Below, piece after piece: positions 42,210 to 54,657 of a stretch of DNA of 64,000 bases; the stretch's first letter is position 1; every line of letters starts with the position of its first letter. The notes below the pieces were generated by a model that was given only the letters and a program-made list of their open reading frames with translations, was not told where the DNA came from and made no database searches. The position numbers and the translations under genes are program-made. The stretch comes from Limnanthes douglasii subsp. nivea (Eukaryota > Streptophyta > Magnoliopsida > Brassicales > Limnanthaceae), in assembly GCA_036936605.1 (NCBI GenBank), contig JAUPFV010000005.1, positions 53,030,742 to 53,094,741 of the forward strand. Reading direction: 5' to 3'.

Positions 42210-43260
42210 CAATCAAATGAGTCCTGATGTTGAAACTCGATACTTGCAGCTAGATAAGTTGGCCCTTGCATTCGTAGTCGAATCCCGAACAATAACTCAG
42301 TATTTTTAGGCTCATACCATACATCTACACTCTATTTTCTATATAGATTGTATTACGCAAGCCGGATGTACCTGAAGGATTGAACAGGTTGCCTATAGAG
42401 CTTAGAAATTGCTATGTCCAGTTTAATATAAAAACGATGATAAAAGTGCAAGGCTTGGTGTACTTCTAAATGAAGTTCTAATATGATGGACCCATACCTA
42501 CCACAGAGAAAGTTAAATCAACCTGACTAGTACGAATAGGCGGTAAAAATAATAACAAAGGTTAGGGGCATGAATCCAACACACATACCTTACATTCGAT
42601 ATCATGATACGATCCATTAAACTTGGTTTTCCAGCTTCAAACAATGAATAAAAATACAAGTCTACAGTTCCAGCCCTTCGATTGGCTAACATATATGGAG
42701 TACCGCGCATTCGGCTAATCATGAAGTCATAAGTGGTGGTTTACCAAGTGTTCACTTAGGATAATGCTAAGAAATATACCATAATCCAATACTTCAAAGA
42801 GATTCAATGTTAAGCATCCTTATTCGACGACGTTCATTAAAGTCATAAAGGAAGAAAATATCGAAGTAAGACCTTGCGTATTTTAGCTTGTGCAATATCA
42901 ACACCAGATGTGTTCCTCCAAGATGCACCTTAAGTTATCCTCCCTAATAAGTTTTTATAAAAAAATTCTTACTTTAGCGTTATGGTCATTGAGGAGGGAA
43001 GACATAAAAAGAAGATTGACGAACATCAATTATCAAATATATAAAATAGTGGATACTTCCAAGGAATATCAAATAAAATATGCTCGCTTTGTATGGCTAT
43101 AAAAAATCTCTACAAGAAAGGGATCACCAAACCCTTTCTAAGATACCTCAGCCACGATGAAGTAGCATTTATGGTATAAGAACACCATGATGAGCAAGGA
43201 AGCTCCCATTTCGGTTACAAAGCTTTTTACTAGAAGGGTCAATGATGTAGCTAAGATTGC
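42210..43260 (+). pseudogene. Relic H pol: RNase H to integrase zinc region
   Basis: Reads ARYLQLDKLALAFVVESRT (gypsy RNase H end, SRYLKLEKLALALVIAA in B), later FPASNNE and ALRLANIYGVPRIRL (archaeal-type RNase H), then KPFLRYLSHDEVAF and EQGSSHFGYKAF (integrase zinc region). Frames are heavily broken. The upstream half of the element (gag, protease, reverse transcriptase) is absent. It resumes at 45655. Confidence 0.75.
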
Positions 43261-43849
43261 GGACAAACTGGTTTCTTACTCAGGTATCATTGTTGGGTCA
43301 GAAAGGTACTCAAATTGAAGATTTTGACGAGTCCGTCATATTTTAAAAATGTGACTTGTGACAAAGTTTGATACCCAAATTCAACCCCTAAAGCCTTCAA
43401 AAACCAGTTTTTTATAATTAGGCGTTATTTTTATTTATGTTCTTTATTTTAAAATATTTATGTAATTTCTCTTATTTTGAATTAGGGTTTTGGTTAGTGT
43501 TATATAAACCATCATATACCCTATTTCTCCATCAGACTTTGATTAATTGAATTTTGAGAATTTTCAATGAGTCTCTGAGTCTTTTTTTTCACTCTCACCA
43601 AGGGTTAGGGTTTATATCTACTGTTTTTTGCTTCTTTTCTTGATTTGTTGCAGCCATCAATTCTCAACCCCCACGAACTTGATCAGACATTCTAACAAAG
43701 TACTATAAAAAGTTAACTTATAAATACTGTTAGGGATATATTTTCATTACAACCTTTCAAAACACTTATTTCCTTTATAAAACTCTAAACATAATTCCTT
43801 AAAAACTCTTTAGTCTTTCAGAATAAGGCCATGATGTGATTCTCTTCAC
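43261..43849 (+). other. LTR-like noncoding sequence
   Basis: Contains GAATTAGGGTTTTGGTTAG, then a TATA-like TTATATAAACC near 43500 and a pyrimidine-rich tail, which together look like U3/R of an LTR. No partner copy was found, so this is only a suggestion. It lies within the interruption of relic H. Confidence 0.35.
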
Positions 43850-44320
43850 ATTTTAATGCCTTATGAGCAATGAACTAATGCTAAACGATGCCTTATGAGC
43901 AATGAACTAATGCCTGAAGGTAAATTTTTAAACCATGTCAACGTCGATTCTTTAAAAGTCATTGAATAATCTTGACACAGTAAAATATTATCTATATTAC
44001 ACCTACTATAATGTTTTTAAATTGAGGTGATGCTCCGCATTTGTCGTCCTATCTTACTTTTCGATCTTGTAAGTATCAAACTTCTTTAGTAACTTTCCTT
44101 CTAAAATTCTTTGTGCAATGGCGATTCAACTGTAGTGTACGCAACTACTTTCGATCTTATATCATTATTCATATTGTTTTTTATCTTCTTTTCTTTTCCT
44201 TTATCCTTATTTTCTTTTGACTATGCTTCTTACTTGACTCATCTATTTTATACTTATCTCGTTCTTATTGAAAAGCAACTTCCGTTTCACGAACCAACTC
44301 ATCCTTATCCAATTTTCAAA
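43850..44320 (-). pseudogene. Relic I gag (minus strand)
   Basis: Minus strand reads LKKFDTYKIEK, TTNAEHHLN, then MTFKESTLTWFKNLPSG, matching PKRFDSTKIEK, STDSDNHLE and SFTGSALKWYNSLPQG of B. Frames are broken and no protease follows. It lies in the interruption of relic H, opposite in orientation. Confidence 0.65.
43856..43913. repeat. Two-copy direct repeat, 32-bp period
   Basis: ATGCCTTATGAGCAATGAAC plus ACTAATGC-type tail occurs at 43856-43881 and 43888-43913 with no mismatch seen. Confidence 0.9.
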
Positions 44321-44820
44321 AAGATTCACATTATCTCCCAAAATAACTTTCTCGGTAATTAACTTCAAACTTTTAGTTATTAACTCAAATCGATTATAAA
44401 TTTCTTCATCTCGTTTATTTTATAATAAATTTGACTTACAATGCTCCATCCTTAATTTATTTAATTGTATTCTATAATTTAGAAATAATTATCCATATCA
44501 TCTTCAAGATATATCGGTAAATATCGAACATTATTACCATTCATCGTTATACCTTGTTACGAACATGTCATTGTTGTTGGACTATCCATTTCATTTTCAT
44601 ACATTTCTCGAATAATATTTTCTTCTTGAATTGGAAACCTTGCTACTGACAATCCTAGTATATCCATTAAAGTTCATTGCATATTGGTGTTCCCATAAGT
44701 TGTGAAGAAATATTTCAAGAATTTATTGTTGGAGATACATGAATGCTTCCTCTAAGTGATTATATATCCATTAATGATATAGTCGTTTCCATTTGAATTA
44801 AGAATAAATTCTTTTAAGAA

Positions 44821-45250
44821 ACATTCCCCTAGACGCCGCTGAAAAAGACTAAAAATGATCAAATATCTATTTATTAATAAAAGAATCAACCCATTTTATA
44901 ATGATTGGATCTCATATTTATAGCTACTTTATTCGTAAATTATAAGAATGGATGACATGTATATCTTATAACACGTGTTGGCTACTGTTACAAAAGGTTA
45001 TTAAAGATTTCATATTTTACCTCTTTAATTGGCATGGGAATTCTCGTAAGATACAATATTTTTCTTAGACATTATATTATCTCTCAGTTCTTTATATCTT
45101 TAATTAGGTTACTTGTAACTCAGTCATTCATTAACATATTTCTTGAAAATATCTTCATTTTCCTATGTTGTTTTGTCATTTTTGCCAACACCTTTGACTA
45201 ACTCTTTTACCGTTGCTTATATCTGCTAATTATTTGCCTTCTTTTCTCGA
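44821..45250 (-). mobile_element. Relic I: 5' LTR end and primer site
   Basis: Minus strand: TATAAATATGAG near 44925-44914, then about 80 bp to CTTTTTCA and a primer-site-like GGCGTCTAGGGGAATG at 44837-44822, followed by the gag of relic I. The upstream LTR border is not defined; nothing else is readable up to 45650. Confidence 0.45.
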
Positions 45251-45654
45251 TGTCTTATGTCCTCAACCAATATCATATATGCTTAGGATGATCAACTTTA
45301 TGATGCAAGTGTTGAAGCTTTAACATGTAATATGCAAAATTTATTTTCTCTTAAAAAACAAATGATGTTTTAGCATCATATAACTTTATCACATACAGTC
45401 TAACATCTATTGTGATATTGCATTCTATGTGTTATAAAAACATATAACGTGACTTAGTTCCAAAACAACGATTATACATGGCTATGTGGCATTAGAAATA
45501 TCAAAAACATATTATTCTTTCTCTTACACCCTCAAAGGAATGTACATGTTGAAGTAACAAAAATTAATATTTTTGATGGCACCAAAAATATGATAGAGGG
45601 TGCAAAATGAAATTGCTAAGACTTCATCTAATAAGTAATTTGGTCATACATAAC

Positions 45655-46115
45655 CACATTATGGTTGGCCACAAGAAAAACCTGATTTACCTTGGTATCT
45701 GGTACGAAATTAGTGGTTCTAGCCAAAACTGCTATGCCTTCCTACCGAATCTCAACATACGATGAGGGTAATAATCTTATAGTAAGAAGTGTCAAACTGG
45801 ATGTAGTTAAGGAAAAAGGGTTAGAGCCTACATTTGCTCATAACATTACAAGACTTGAATACATAACTGATATAATCCAATGTTTGGATTAAAATATTTG
45901 AAGTATGAGATTGGGTTCTAAGAAGAGTCTTCTTACACAAAGATGAAACACATCTTGGCAAACTAGCCCCAAACTAGGAATGGTCGTTTACTAGTTGAAG
46001 CAAAAGTAAAGCCAAAATTGTATAATCTGTAGGATAAATAAAGCAAAAGTTTTTTACATCGCTGTAATACTGAGCGCTTAAAGGTTTACCGCTATTTATA
46101 AGTTTGAGCCTTATT
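45655..46115 (+). pseudogene. Relic H pol: integrase C-terminal part
   Basis: Reads AMPSYRISTYDEGNNLIV (ATLPSFRVHNFSEHANEV in B), KLDVVKEKG, then RRVFLHKDETHLGKLAPN (RKVFLHTKEKLFGKLAPT in B). The integrase catalytic core between 43260 and this point is missing, so insertion of relic I sequence was accompanied by deletion. It ends just before element D. Confidence 0.75.
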
Positions 46116-46344
46116 ATTTGTACATATATGTAAACTTTTTATTATACATGATTTGTACTATTTCGTAATCCAATGGCACAAGAAGGTTTAAAGAAGACAC
46201 TTACTTTAATAAACTTTTACTATTTCCTTTACATGTGTTTTATTTACTCTTTTTACATTAATTTTATATATTCACAATGAAAATAGCCACATCTAAATGC
46301 AAAGGGTAAGCATGAATGCATAAGTATAGTCTATAATAAGGGAG

Positions 46345-46716
46345 GAAATATTTGGAAGAATAAATTAAATTGATTAAATAAAGAGAATAATTAGATTTTA
46401 TAAAGGTCTTGTAAATAAATTCAACAAGTATGTAATATTGCGGAGGACTTGTGTAATAAATAGTTATTATGTCTGAGATTAGTAAACTAGTGAGGTGAAA
46501 TGACCATAAAAGGGGGTAATTATGTAATTTATGGATCCATCACTTGTACTATATAAAAATACTCCCCTTTTGGGAAAATAAATCAATCATTATTCAATCA
46601 TTGCTTTATTTCATTTATCACTTTCTCTCTCTACTTTTCCTATTTCTATCTCTACATACTCTCTTACGAATATTTCTTACACTGATAACACCTCTAAGAA
46701 ATATTTGGAACTATCA
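46345..46716 (+). repeat. 5' LTR of element D (start approximate)
   Basis: Ends GAACTATCA before the primer site. TATA box TATAAAAA at 46552-46559 in GTACTATATAAAAATACTCC. The left border is a guess from length and the purine run near 46340, because no partner LTR exists. Confidence 0.55.
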
Positions 46717-46735
46717 TTGACGCCATCTTTGAGAA
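46717..46735 (+). other. Primer binding site of element D
   Basis: TTGACGCCATCTTTGAGAA resembles the TTGGCGCCATCTGTGGGAA site common in plant gypsy elements. It differs from the class used by A, B and C. Confidence 0.5.
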
Positions 46736-46799
46736 AGAGATTGGTACTCAAAATCAGTTTTCTAAAATCGTTTTCATAATCTAAGACTTTGAGAGTAAT

Positions 46800-49255
46800 T
46801 GATACACAAATGCTCGGAGAGCTAGATGCTGGCACAGATGGTCGTGCGATTGGAAACTCATTTGGAGATCTCATGATCGAAGAGCAAATAGTGAAGGAAC
46901 AAAAAAATAATGATTAATATGCTGAGGATCTACTCGAAAAATCTCTTTAATATCTCGAAGGAAATAACTGTTGGAAGATATCGAAATGTTGAATGTTAAA
47001 AAGAAACTAGCTTTGAATTCAAAGAGGATCAAGTCGGAAGTCCAAAAAGAGAAGGTAACTGAAAAATAAAATATGGAAGATGCTCATCAAACTAATGATA
47101 AGCGCAAAAGGCATAAGAGAAAGAGTCGTTATTCTTCACAGAGAAGAATGAAGTCTAGGCGTCGCTATGAGTCCATTGAATCTAGTGATTATTCCTTGTA
47201 CAAATCAAATGAATCCTCTTCCACGGAAAGGGATTATCGACGTGAAAACAATTATAAGAAAATAAATTCTAAGTGGCGTATAGATGGTCATCGGACATCT
47301 CATCAGCTAGGGGTTCGAAGAGAGAAATGAATGATCAAGAGAAAATAGGACTTAGGTCCGAGGACCATGACACATGTGTGAATGTTGCTAATTTTGAGTA
47401 TCGTGTAAGTAACCAATTTACATATTCATCCGAGAAAGGTCTATACACTGCAACAAATGAAAGAAGCGGGGCAGTGTGTATAAAGTTGGCCAAAATTGGC
47501 GATCATCCTCACTCTCCTCGGAGATTTTTCAGGTTATCTGCCTAAATGGTTTGATATTTCAAAGTTAGAGAAGTTCTATGAGACTCAGGATCTGGAATGC
47601 CACATCGAACAATTCAAGAATTTTACGATTAACTACGATGATGATGACAAATTTTTGTGTAGGGCATTCTCCCAAACATTCAAAAACCCAACTTTCAAGT
47701 GGTACAACTGCTTGCCAGAGGGTTGTTTTAATTTTTTTGATATGTTTTGGAATATCATTCGCCAATATTTCATGGGAAAAAAAACATTTGAAGCAAATGG
47801 TGATACGATCATTTACTTAAGGGAGAAATTTGGAGAGAGCCTTAAAGATTACACAATTTCTTTTACCAAGGCTAAGACTGGCATGGAGAGTTGTAAAGAT
47901 AAAGTGACATTAGAAAGTTTCTGAAGGGGACTTATCCCCGAAATAATGAAAGATAACGTTGTAGAGAGACAAACCATGACATTTGGGGCATTATTATATC
48001 AAGTGGAGAAAATAATTTTGATGGAGGAAACGTAAGCGTTGGAAATGGACTCCATGGTACCGATTGAGCAAAATTTGTTTCATCAAACTCTGATGGTGAC
48101 ACATAACAATTCACATACAACAAATTTTGTCTGACCTTCAGTACTAACTCAAGCACCAACTCAAGTACGTCTGAAGCCGAGGGTGAATACACAAGTCGTG
48201 AACACACAGCAGGAAGTCCGACCTACATCCAACAAGTGGGTCCGACCATCATATTTTATCGAGCTGACAGAGTGTGTAGCAAAACATTTTGACAGAGCTT
48301 GAAGTCACATATAGTTCCGCAAACCACTCCCAATAAAAGCACATAGGAAACTTAGAAATAACAGATATTGCAGGTACCATGATAATGTTGGGCACACAAA
48401 GCATTGTGTGGTATTGAAAAAAGAAATACATGCCTTCATCGAAAATGAGAAGTTGACAACGTGTGTCAGGAAAAACTCTCTTGCAGCTCTGAAGCAAGAA
48501 AACACTTTGATTATTCATGAGCATATCGATGCTTTTTATGTTTCTACAGATTATTTAGATCCAAAACCAGGAAAAAATAGTATATTCGTGGTAGAGGAAT
48601 CAATCGTGAGTGGAAAGGTTAGTAAACAATGTATTTTATTTGAATCGTTAGAATGTTTTGGAGGTCACATTGTTTCATGAACATCAAATTATTCCCAGAA
48701 GAGGCATATCGTAAGCCTGACAACTCAATTATAAGTGGAAGCTTCATCGCATTTGTATAGGATTTCATTTCCGTTACTTTATTTTGAAGATAATAACATG
48801 AGGGATGTGGTTGGTCCGTATGAGGATGTTGTGGTTATTATAGCAGAAATAGATGGGGATGAGATACGAAGAATCTTGATAGATACCTGTAGTTCTACCA
48901 ATATAATATTCATGGAAACTTATCAAAATATAGTGAATCCTCATATAATACTTCGGTCGGATCGGACAATCATTGGGTTTACTAGGGTAATCGCGAAAGT
49001 GGTTAGGGAACTTGAAGATAAAGAAAAGATGGGTCGTGGACCGTTTAAAAAAAGTATTGACGGTGTTAATCATCGTAGTAGATGCGCCAACATCTTATAA
49101 TGCAATATTTGAAATTTCTTGGTTATTTAGAATAAACGCGGTGGCATCGACCATTCATTAATTCTTGATATATGTTGTGGGGAATAATGTTGGAACAATT
49201 AGGAGTAACCAAAAAGTGGAAAAAGAGTGTTACCAAACACCTTTGTCCTCAAAGT
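46800..49255 (+). pseudogene. Element D gag-pro (broken)
   Basis: Charged N-terminus (KRKRHKRKSR near 47100), capsid KLEKFYETQDLECHIEQF, ALF-type AFSQTFKNPTFKWYNCLPEGC near 47660-47730, knuckle YCRYHDNVGHTKHC near 48370, and protease RRILIDTCSSTNIIF near 48870-48900. The catalytic Gly of DTG is Cys, so the enzyme is dead. The tail ISWLFRINAVAST matches GRSWLSRMHAVAST of B. Several stops. Confidence 0.85.
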
Positions 49256-52200
49256 AGATCAGGAGGACAAGTCAAACAAGGCATATTAGTTAGTGGGTTC
49301 TTCTTTGGGGTCTGATATCGTAGATGATCTGAGGGAGAGCCTCGGGTTTTTGTTCCCAGAAGAAAGTTTCGAGGATCTTGTTTTTTCGAACAGATGAGTT
49401 TAAAAATCAGTACAATGTTATCTCTGGAGGTGAGGGAAAAATATTTTTCTATTTTTGTCAACAAAGTTAAATATGTTTCCATGATGTACTGAAGACGTGA
49501 TGGGGAGATTGGCAAATCGAAGTAGTGTGCGTCCCATCATCCAAAAACGAAGGTTTTTTTCTTAAGAAAAATCTGAGACAATCATGGCGGAGGTAGATCG
49601 CTTATCTAAGGTTGGACACATATGAGAATCACAATATCATTTGTGGACCACCATTTCGGTTTTGGTGAAAAATAAGAATGGTAAGTGGAAAATGTGTGTA
49701 GACTTCACTGACCTAAATAGAGCATGTCCAAATGATCCTTTCCCGGTCCCTCAGATAGATCAGTTAGTGGATTCAAGTTCAGAAAACCAGTTATTTTCAT
49801 TCATGAATGCATATGATGGCTAAAATCAAATCTAGATGGATCCAAAGGACTAAGAAGCACTTCGTTCATCACTAGAAGATGCCTAAATTGTTATAAGGTT
49901 ATGCCAATTGGATTGCAAAATGTTGGGGAAACTTACTAGCGCTTAGTAAATAAAACTTTTGAGGCTCAGATCGAACAAAATGTCGAAGTATATATTGATT
50001 ATAATGTTAGTAAAAAGCGTAAGGGACGAGGACTATTTTAAAGATCTAGAAGAAATTTTTTCCAATCTAATAAAGAGAAATTTTGAAGCTAAATCCAGAG
50101 AAGTGCACATTCGTGGTGTGTCCGAAAAATTTCTTAAGTATATAGTTAGTGAACTTGGAATATAAGTTGATCATGTACATCTAAATGCTTTGAGCAGTAT
50201 AGTACCACCTCGAACGATCAAAGAAGTACATATTCTAGTAGGGAGATTGATATATTTGAATAGATTTATATCTCGATCGTTGAGGCAAGCAAATTGTTTT
50301 AACTAAACCCAAGAGTGTTCTGAAGCGTTTCACCGAATAAAATAGTATATGCCTCACCGAAAATATTGATAAAGCCTAATCCGGGGAAACAATTATACAT
50401 CTACATAGCAGTGTCAGATTATGTCGTTAGTGTCGTTTTGATTGGAGAAGTAAGTAATTCACCAAGACCAGTGTACTATGTTAGTAAATGTCTTTAGGAC
50501 GCGAAAAATGATATTTGTAATTAGAAAAGTTAGCCCTTGCATTGGTAACTGCTGCTCGAAAGATGAGGACTTATTTTCAGGCTCATTCTATTGTTATACA
50601 AACATCTTTTCAATTGAAGAGTATGTTGCAAAGGCATATTGTGTCAAGAAGAATGACCAAATGGTCAGTAGAATTGGGATATTTTGACATTGAGTTTGAA
50701 CCTCGAACTGCAATCAAAGTGCAAGCCTTAGCAGATTTCTTAGTTGAGTTTCATTCTAATCGGTCAGAGATGGAAATAGATAAAGGAAGTTCTGAAGCAT
50801 AATGGACAGTCTAGACGTATGGGGTTTCAAGTGCATCCTGAATGTGGGGTGGGGGTGCAGTTGGTCTCTCCAGATGGTATTGCAATGTATCAAGCTACTC
50901 ACTTCAGATTTCAAGCATCAAATAATAAGGCAGAGTACAAAGCGACTATGGCAGGTTTAAAACTTGCTTACACCTGTGGGGCTAAAAAATTCAAGCTAGT
51001 GAGTGGCCATAATTTCTTATAAGTCACGCATCTAGCCAATCTGAGGCAAGAAAATATCATTGATTAAAGTATTTAAGAGCGTTAAAATCCTTATCGGTTG
51101 TCATCGAAAATGCCAAGTATGAACATGTTCATAAGGCAAGAAATTTTATGGCTGATTCTTTGGGCATTGCGTCGTATTCCGAGAAGAATCCTTGTATTAT
51201 CACACAAAAAAATCTATCGATAACAAAGGAGTCCGAGCAGATAGAAGGATCATTCAAATATTTTCAAATTTCTACAAGTATAAAGAAAGATTAGATAAAT
51301 GAAATCAAGGAATTTCTGGTAAACGATGTCTTGCCCGTTGATAAATTAAAGGCAAAGAAAATACGGTTCAAGGCACATGTCTACGTAGTACTCAAAGATA
51401 TCTTATACAAAATGTTTTAGTATGCCTTTGCTTCGATGCATTGGAAAAAATGAGTCACAAATGATATTATCTGAGTTACATGATGGAGAAGGGTCTGCAT
51501 ATTGTGGGTATACAACTTTTATACGAAGAGTTCTTTTGGAAGGATATTAGTGGCCCACAATTACTTCTGACGCCAAAGAATTGGTTAAGAGATGTGATAT
51601 TTGCCAAATATTTTCTAACAAAATTCATGCACCAGGAGTACCTCTTGAATCAATATATGAGACATTATTTTTTGACCGATAGGGTATTAATCTGGTTGGA
51701 CCTCTACCAATGGCATCTGAGGGATGACAAACGATAATCGTTGTGGTAGATTATTTTTCTAAGTGGGTGGAAGCTGAACCATTAATTGGAAAAAAAAGCT
51801 AAAGACGTAATCAAGTGTATTATCTTCAATATTTATTTTCGTTTTTGTTTCCCGAGGAGAGTGACAATGGATAACGAACCACAGTTCAACAATAAAGATA
51901 TGAAGGCTTTTTGTTCTTCTATAGGAATATAGCAATGCTTTTGAGCACTTTTCCATCCACGAGAAAACGGCCAAATCGAGGTGACAAATCGGACAATTCT
52001 TGATGGGCTCAGACAAAGTTTGGAAGGTAAGGATGGAAAACGGTCATATTACTTACAAGAATTTTTACGCGCATACACAACTACTCTGCAAACATTGACT
52101 CAATAATCTTAATTTGTACTAGTCTATGTGATGGATGTTGTTGTGCCATCTGAAGCGGTTTTCCCCTCGTATCGAATCAGTGAATATTATGAAGAGGCTA

Positions 52201-52521
52201 ACGATATGGGGAAGCGTGCAAAGTTAGACTTAATTGAAGAAAAAAAAGGAGAGCGCAATTGATATCTTTTCACAAAAGTTTGATGATAAGCACGTGCGCC
52301 TCCAAATTTAGATGACGAGATTTCAAAATAAGGGTTAAGGTTCTGAGGAAAGTATATTTACATAGAAAAGAAAAACGACTTGGTAAGGTAGGACCCAATT
52401 GGAAAGGCCCGTATATGGTAATTGAGAAGATAAATTTGGGGAAATATCGACTTAAAGATAAAGAAGGAAGAGATATTCATCATCCGTGGAACATCGAACA
52501 TCTTAACTTGTACTTGAAATG
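49256..52521 (+). pseudogene. Element D pol (broken)
   Basis: Linker VDDLRESLG near 49325. Reverse transcriptase: KNKNGKWKMCVDFTDLNRA near 49680; the catalytic box reads YIDY-N, so YIDD is lost. Gypsy RNase H near 50540-50720. Archaeal-type RNase H 50820-51010 (KAEYKATMAGLKLAYTCGAK). Integrase 51300-52521: LHDGEGSAY, LVGPL, MDNEPQFNN, and IEVTNR, ending HPWNIEHLNLYLK. Frameshifts and stops are scattered throughout. Confidence 0.85.
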
Positions 52522-52566
52522 AATGTAAGAGTTTGTATATATTTTTTAGAATTTGTATAAGGATTG

Positions 52567-52600
52567 GTGGCATACTATTTCCTACCATGGTGGTGCGTAT
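52567..52600 (+). other. Conserved post-pol box, element D (5' half)
   Basis: GGTGGCATACTATTTCCTAC followed by CATGGTGGTGCG. The GGTTTTAATGAGG half is missing; the minisatellite starts exactly where it should be. Confidence 0.6.
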
Positions 52601-52830
52601 TGGTCAACAATTTTATTTTTGGATCGGAAGGGTCTTCCAACGAATATTACTCAACAATTTTTATATAGGTTCAGAATGGTTTTCCAACAAATGTTGGTCA
52701 ACAATTTTAATTTTTGGACTGAAAGGGTAATATAACGAATGTTGGTCAACAATTTTTATTTATTGGAATTGAAGGATCTTCCAACGAATGTTGGTCAATA
52801 ATTTTTATTTTTTAGACCGAAAGAAAAATA
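52600..52830. repeat. Minisatellite of element D, 47-49-bp period, about 5 copies
   Basis: TTGGTCAACAATTTTTATTT and CTTCCAACGAATG recur with TCAACAA starting at 52604, 52651, 52698, 52746 and 52795. Between post-pol box and antisense gene, as in C and G. Confidence 0.88.
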
Positions 52831-52969
52831 TACCCATTGACAAAAATTTCCAAAGTACAAAATGCCTCAACAAGATACGATAACTTTACCAAATATTTCC
52901 TGAGGCATAACCAGTTCGCAAAGAATTTTCAAAGAACTTATTAAAACAAAAACTAACAAAGTACCTGTT

Positions 52970-54657
52970 TCCTCGAAGGGGTGCCTTCTTTGTATTCTTC
53001 TCATGAGCTATTCAAGGAGGATCAGTTCAAATACTCAGAATCGTTGAGTAATTTTTCATCCTCTAAAGAAACACTTTCTGGACAATGCTTCTCCGGAACA
53101 CACTCACAGAAACTTCCTAACTTCAATTTTGGAAAGCGCTAATAAAATTCCAGCACAAGAGCATATTTGATTCTGCCACCCCCCCTTACCAAACCAGAAA
53201 CACAGTTAGCAACATACTTCTCAAGGTAGGCGTCCTTATACTTTTCAGAATCATCTCTAAGACTTTGATTCTCAACAGTTTGTCTCTCTACATCTTTAAC
53301 AGCGCACTCGAAGTATTATTTAGCTTTAATATGAGCTTCAGGAAGACCGTCAACAAATGAATTTTGATCAGTATCTCTAGCAATAGGTGTACCCTCTCAT
53401 CGTTAAATTATTCTTGCTGTAATTTTAAATGAGCTTACACTTCCTCAAGCTTTATCGAACACCCATTAGCAATCTTCTTGTAGTGGGCAAGCTCATCTTC
53501 CAACGTTTTCATGTCAGATCTTTTGTAGCAGTATTTTTGTTTGGATTTCTTTCCGAGAAGGGTAGCAATGTAAAGTAATTTGTTGAGTTCCAGGGCCAGG
53601 AATTCATTTTCATAGATGTCAAAGTATGCCGATGCCAGAGAGTCAGCTTTGAAGTTTTCAGGATCTTGTTCTTCATTTTCCTGAGCTCTCTGGCCATCAT
53701 TCGCCTCACTTTGTTAAGAAATAGACTCTCTCGTTGAAGCCTAAGGAGAATCTGAGTTTACAACGACGACTTTTTCAGAGGAAGGAAAGTTCGAATCATC
53801 TGCCTCATCACCTTCTTCGATAATTTTTTTTCCTTTGTCTTTGGACGAGTATCTCTTTGACAACTTCTTGGAGCCACTTTTCCCAGTAAGATAAACCTGT
53901 TCGGTTTCAACCTCAGCATTATTTTCCTCATCGGCTTCATCCCCAATATTGATATCTTCTTTTTCGACCACATCTATTTTGGGGTCCCAATGGCTTGAAT
54001 CTCGAGCCCTTGCAATTAGATATATAAGATTCATACAGCCTCTAGTCATATAAGTATGTTATCTTGTGTGTAAGGCACCATCAAGTCCCTTAAAGACATT
54101 TCATTCTTCAAGTTAGCCCTCCAAAGATGGCTTTTGGCTAGGTTTCATGGAGTTAAGTACTTGTAGAATTAGTTGGACCAAGATGTGTTACCCCAATTAG
54201 TTGATTGTGAAAAGATTAGACCATTTTCTTCGATATCCTCCTTGAATGGTTTGGCGATTACTTTATTGTTGTCACCCAATAAAGTTTGTTAAAACAGATC
54301 AAGTACATAAAAAAAAGTAAAGGTAAGAATTAGTACCTCTGTTAGTCGACCTCAGTGTGAGCCGAAGAGGTCTCTCGGTAGATTATTCGAAACCTGTCTC
54401 CCACAAACAAGAGATGAAGAAAAATATATGTTTCCACTTCTTTTCATGTTGTAAGAGGTCATCCACTATCTTGAATCTCCTCCCAAGTTTTAGGGAGTTA
54501 AAGGGAAAGTTGAGAACTTTGGCAACGCCGGTCAGCCCGACAAACTGCTCTGTTGAAAAGCCCACCCCAAATATCTGAGAGGCTATTATGCAGGACATCA
54601 AAGTCAACCATATATTTGGATCATCCTGAGTTGGACTTAAGTCTATCAACTCAAAAT
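52970..54657 (-). pseudogene. Element D antisense gene (truncated and broken)
   Basis: At the left a coiled-coil, Lys/Glu-rich exon 2 (53300-54050, with EDINIGDEADEENN and SKKLSKRYSSKDK). At the right the domain piece IDLSPTQDDPNIWLTLMSCI, IASQIFGVGFS, FKIVDDLLQHEKKW. A splice donor is possible near 54333 but weaker than in A-C. The gene is cut at 54657, so its first part, start codon and promoter are missing. Confidence 0.7.

Larger units (their letters stand above)
46340..54657 (+). mobile_element. Element D: Tat-type Ty3/gypsy relic, 3' truncated
   Basis: One LTR, primer site, broken gag-pro and pol, start of the conserved box, a minisatellite and most of an antisense gene. It ends at 54657, where the sequence changes in mid-domain to the protease-RT linker of element G. 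No 3' LTR is present in the window. Highly mutated, comparable to C. Confidence 0.8.

Noticed and set aside
44111..44362. Hydrophobic open frame as a membrane protein
   Set aside because: T-rich low-complexity translation on the strand opposite the relic I gag.
45692..45892. Short open frame as a host gene
   Set aside because: It aligns with the integrase C-terminal region of element B and is part of relic H.
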